Below are positions 24,600 through 25,530 of a stretch of 25,530 nucleotides of DNA, piece by piece. Below the pieces are notes generated by a model. The model had not been told where the DNA came from and did no database searches. It saw only the letters and a list, made by a program, of their open reading frames with translations. Positions within the stretch are counted from its first letter, which is position 1; each line of letters opens with the position of its first letter. Source of the DNA: Oscillospiraceae bacterium (GTDB taxonomy: Bacteria; Bacillota_A; Clostridia; Oscillospirales; Oscillospiraceae); assembly GCA_024690695.1 (NCBI GenBank), contig JAILOS010000011.1, positions 1 through 25,530 on the forward strand. The letters run 5' to 3'. A program made the translations under genes and the position numbers.

Positions 24600-24629
24600 A
24601 TCGTAGCACCGCGGGGGCCGCCTTGTCAA
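24600..24629 (-). promoter_or_regulatory. Promoter of the VOC-ilvA-ridA operon
   Basis: Minus strand: TTGACA (24629-24624), 18 nt spacer, TACGAT (24605-24600) with a TGC extension. Transcription would start near 24593, giving a leader of only about 10 nt that still contains an agagga site before the GTG. Confidence 0.8.
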
Positions 24630-24682
24630 CGGGAACGGGACCTCTTCCGCCGGAATAAAATACGGTGAAGGAAGTGTTTGCG

Positions 24683-25530
24683 ATGAAACAGGAGCTCGCC
24701 TTGCACGAGCTGCCGCCGGGCGCCGAGGCGGTCGTCAAAGCCGTCGGCGGCGAGGGGGCCGTCCGGCGCAGGCTTTTGGAACTCGGCCTCGCCCCCGGAA
24801 CGCGCGTGCGCTGCGTCGGCGAAAGCCCCTGCGGCGATCCGCGCGCCTACAAGCTGCGCGGCGCGGTGCTGGCGCTGCGCCGCCGCGACAGCGGGGCGAT
24901 CCGCGTCGAGGCGGAGGCGGGGGACGGGGAGGCGGAGATCGCCCTGGTCGGCAACCCCAACGTCGGCAAGAGCACGCTTTTCAACCGCCTCACCGGCCTG
25001 CGCCAGCACACCGGAAACTGGCCCGGCAAGACCGTGGAGCGCGCCGAGGGGCGCTGCCGGAGCGCGCGGCGGGCTTACCGCCTCGTCGATCTGCCGGGCT
25101 GCTATTCGCTCCTCGCCCGCTCGCCCGAGGAGCGCGTGACGAGGGATTATCTGCGCGCGGGCCGCGCGGACGCGGTGATCGTCGTCTGCGACGCGTCTTC
25201 GCTCGAGCGGAATCTCCCGCTGGCGCTGCAGACGGCGGAGCTCTGCCCGCGCATGCTGCTGTGCGTGAATCTGATGGACGAGGCGGCCCGCCGCGGCGTG
25301 ACGCCGGACCTCGAACGGCTGGAGAAAGAGCTCGGCACGCCGGTGCTGGGGATCACGGCCCACGAGCGGGTGAGCCGCCGCCGCGTCCTCAACGCGCTCG
25401 ACGCCCTGCTCGACGCGCCTGCTCCGCGGCCGCGCCGCGTCGCCTATCCCGAGGGCGCCGCTGTGAGCCTTTCGGAGGGCGGCGAGGGGGACGCCGCCGC
25501 CGAGGAGCGCACCGTGACGGCCCTGCTGCG
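24683..25530 (+). CDS. feoB: Ferrous iron transporter, FeoA-FeoB fusion (3' end beyond window)
   Basis: GTP-dependent Fe(II) importer; the membrane part lies outside the window. The open frame from the ATG at 24683 (GGAAG upstream) runs to the window end, about 282 residues. Residues 1-78 form an SH3-like FeoA domain (AVRRRLLELGLAPGTRVRC), joined by a short acidic linker to the FeoB GTPase: G1 GNPNVGKST, switch I segment HTGNWPGKTVERAEG, G3 DLPGCYSL, G4 NLMD. The G5 region reads ITAHERVS where most relatives have a recognisable S-A-x loop. The gene diverges from the VOC operon with about 100 nt between start codons. No Fur-box-like palindrome was recognised in that gap, and no convincing plus-strand -35/-10 pair. 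Confidence 0.93.
   Translation, partial: MKQELALHELPPGAEAVVKAVGGEGAVRRRLLELGLAPGTRVRCVGESPCGDPRAYKLRGAVLALRRRDSGAIRVEAEAGDGEAEIALVGNPNVGKSTLFNRLTGLRQHTGNWPGKTVERAEGRCRSARRAYRLVDLPGCYSLLARSPEERVTRDYLRAGRADAVIVVCDASSLERNLPLALQTAELCPRMLLCVNLMDEAARRGVTPDLERLEKELGTPVLGITAHERVSRRRVLNALDALLDAPAPRPRRVAYPEGAAVSLSEGGEGDAAAEERTVTALL

Noticed and set aside
24584..24682. Fur or DtxR-type operator between the VOC gene and feoB
   Set aside because: No AT-rich palindrome of the expected type is visible; the segment is mostly GC-rich apart from the promoter hexamers.

Overview
The window looks like a chromosomal segment of a GC-rich, Gram-positive member of the Bacillota (Clostridia, plausibly an Oscillospiraceae-like gut lineage). 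The evidence is the block gdpP-rplI-dnaB running into tilS-hpt-ftsH, a DUF5685/J-protein/zinc-ribbon gene set, a lipoprotein-type potD, strong AGGAGG-like ribosome binding sites, and interspersed GC-rich hairpin repeats of a kind I associate with this group. No rRNA, tRNA, phage genes, transposase or CRISPR array was seen. Gene assignments are by reading the translations; no database was searched.

Layout. 1-3013 (+): the 3' part of a membrane Ser/Thr protein kinase, then metG. A 21-bp bidirectional terminator (3048-3093) separates metG from a minus-strand operon, 6936 down to 3100: truA, ddl, a membrane zinc-ribbon protein, a DUF5685-like protein and a J-domain/TPR protein with a cysteine-string tail. 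The last three genes overlap end to start and form a small system of unknown function. Overlapping divergent promoters (6969-7020) separate this operon from a phosphodiester glycosidase-like membrane protein and its small membrane partner (7061-8399, +). The 8400-9045 interval is non-coding. It holds two near-identical terminator stems flanking a mosaic of short hairpin repeats and one element with inverted ends. A minus-strand sugar-phosphate nucleotidyltransferase follows (9046-10062); it appears to keep only the last domain of a phosphohexomutase fusion partner.

10125-17985 (+) is housekeeping: c-di-AMP phosphodiesterase GdpP, ribosomal protein L9, replicative helicase DnaB, tRNA-Ile lysidine synthetase TilS, hypoxanthine phosphoribosyltransferase and the FtsH protease. 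Between ftsH and a polyamine ABC transporter operon (potABCD, 18512-22520) lies a gene-free 526-nt gap. It contains a consensus-like promoter, about 350 nt of AT-rich, strongly foldable sequence and an intrinsic terminator ending 21 nt before potA. This is the best candidate in the window for an undescribed element: either an independent structured RNA or a long regulatory leader of the pot operon.

A perfect palindromic terminator (22541-22572) separates pot from a convergent minus-strand operon of a glyoxalase/VOC protein, threonine ammonia-lyase and RidA. In that operon, RidA would deaminate the reactive imine made by the lyase. The window ends inside a FeoA-FeoB fusion for ferrous iron uptake (24683 onward, +), transcribed divergently from the glyoxalase operon.
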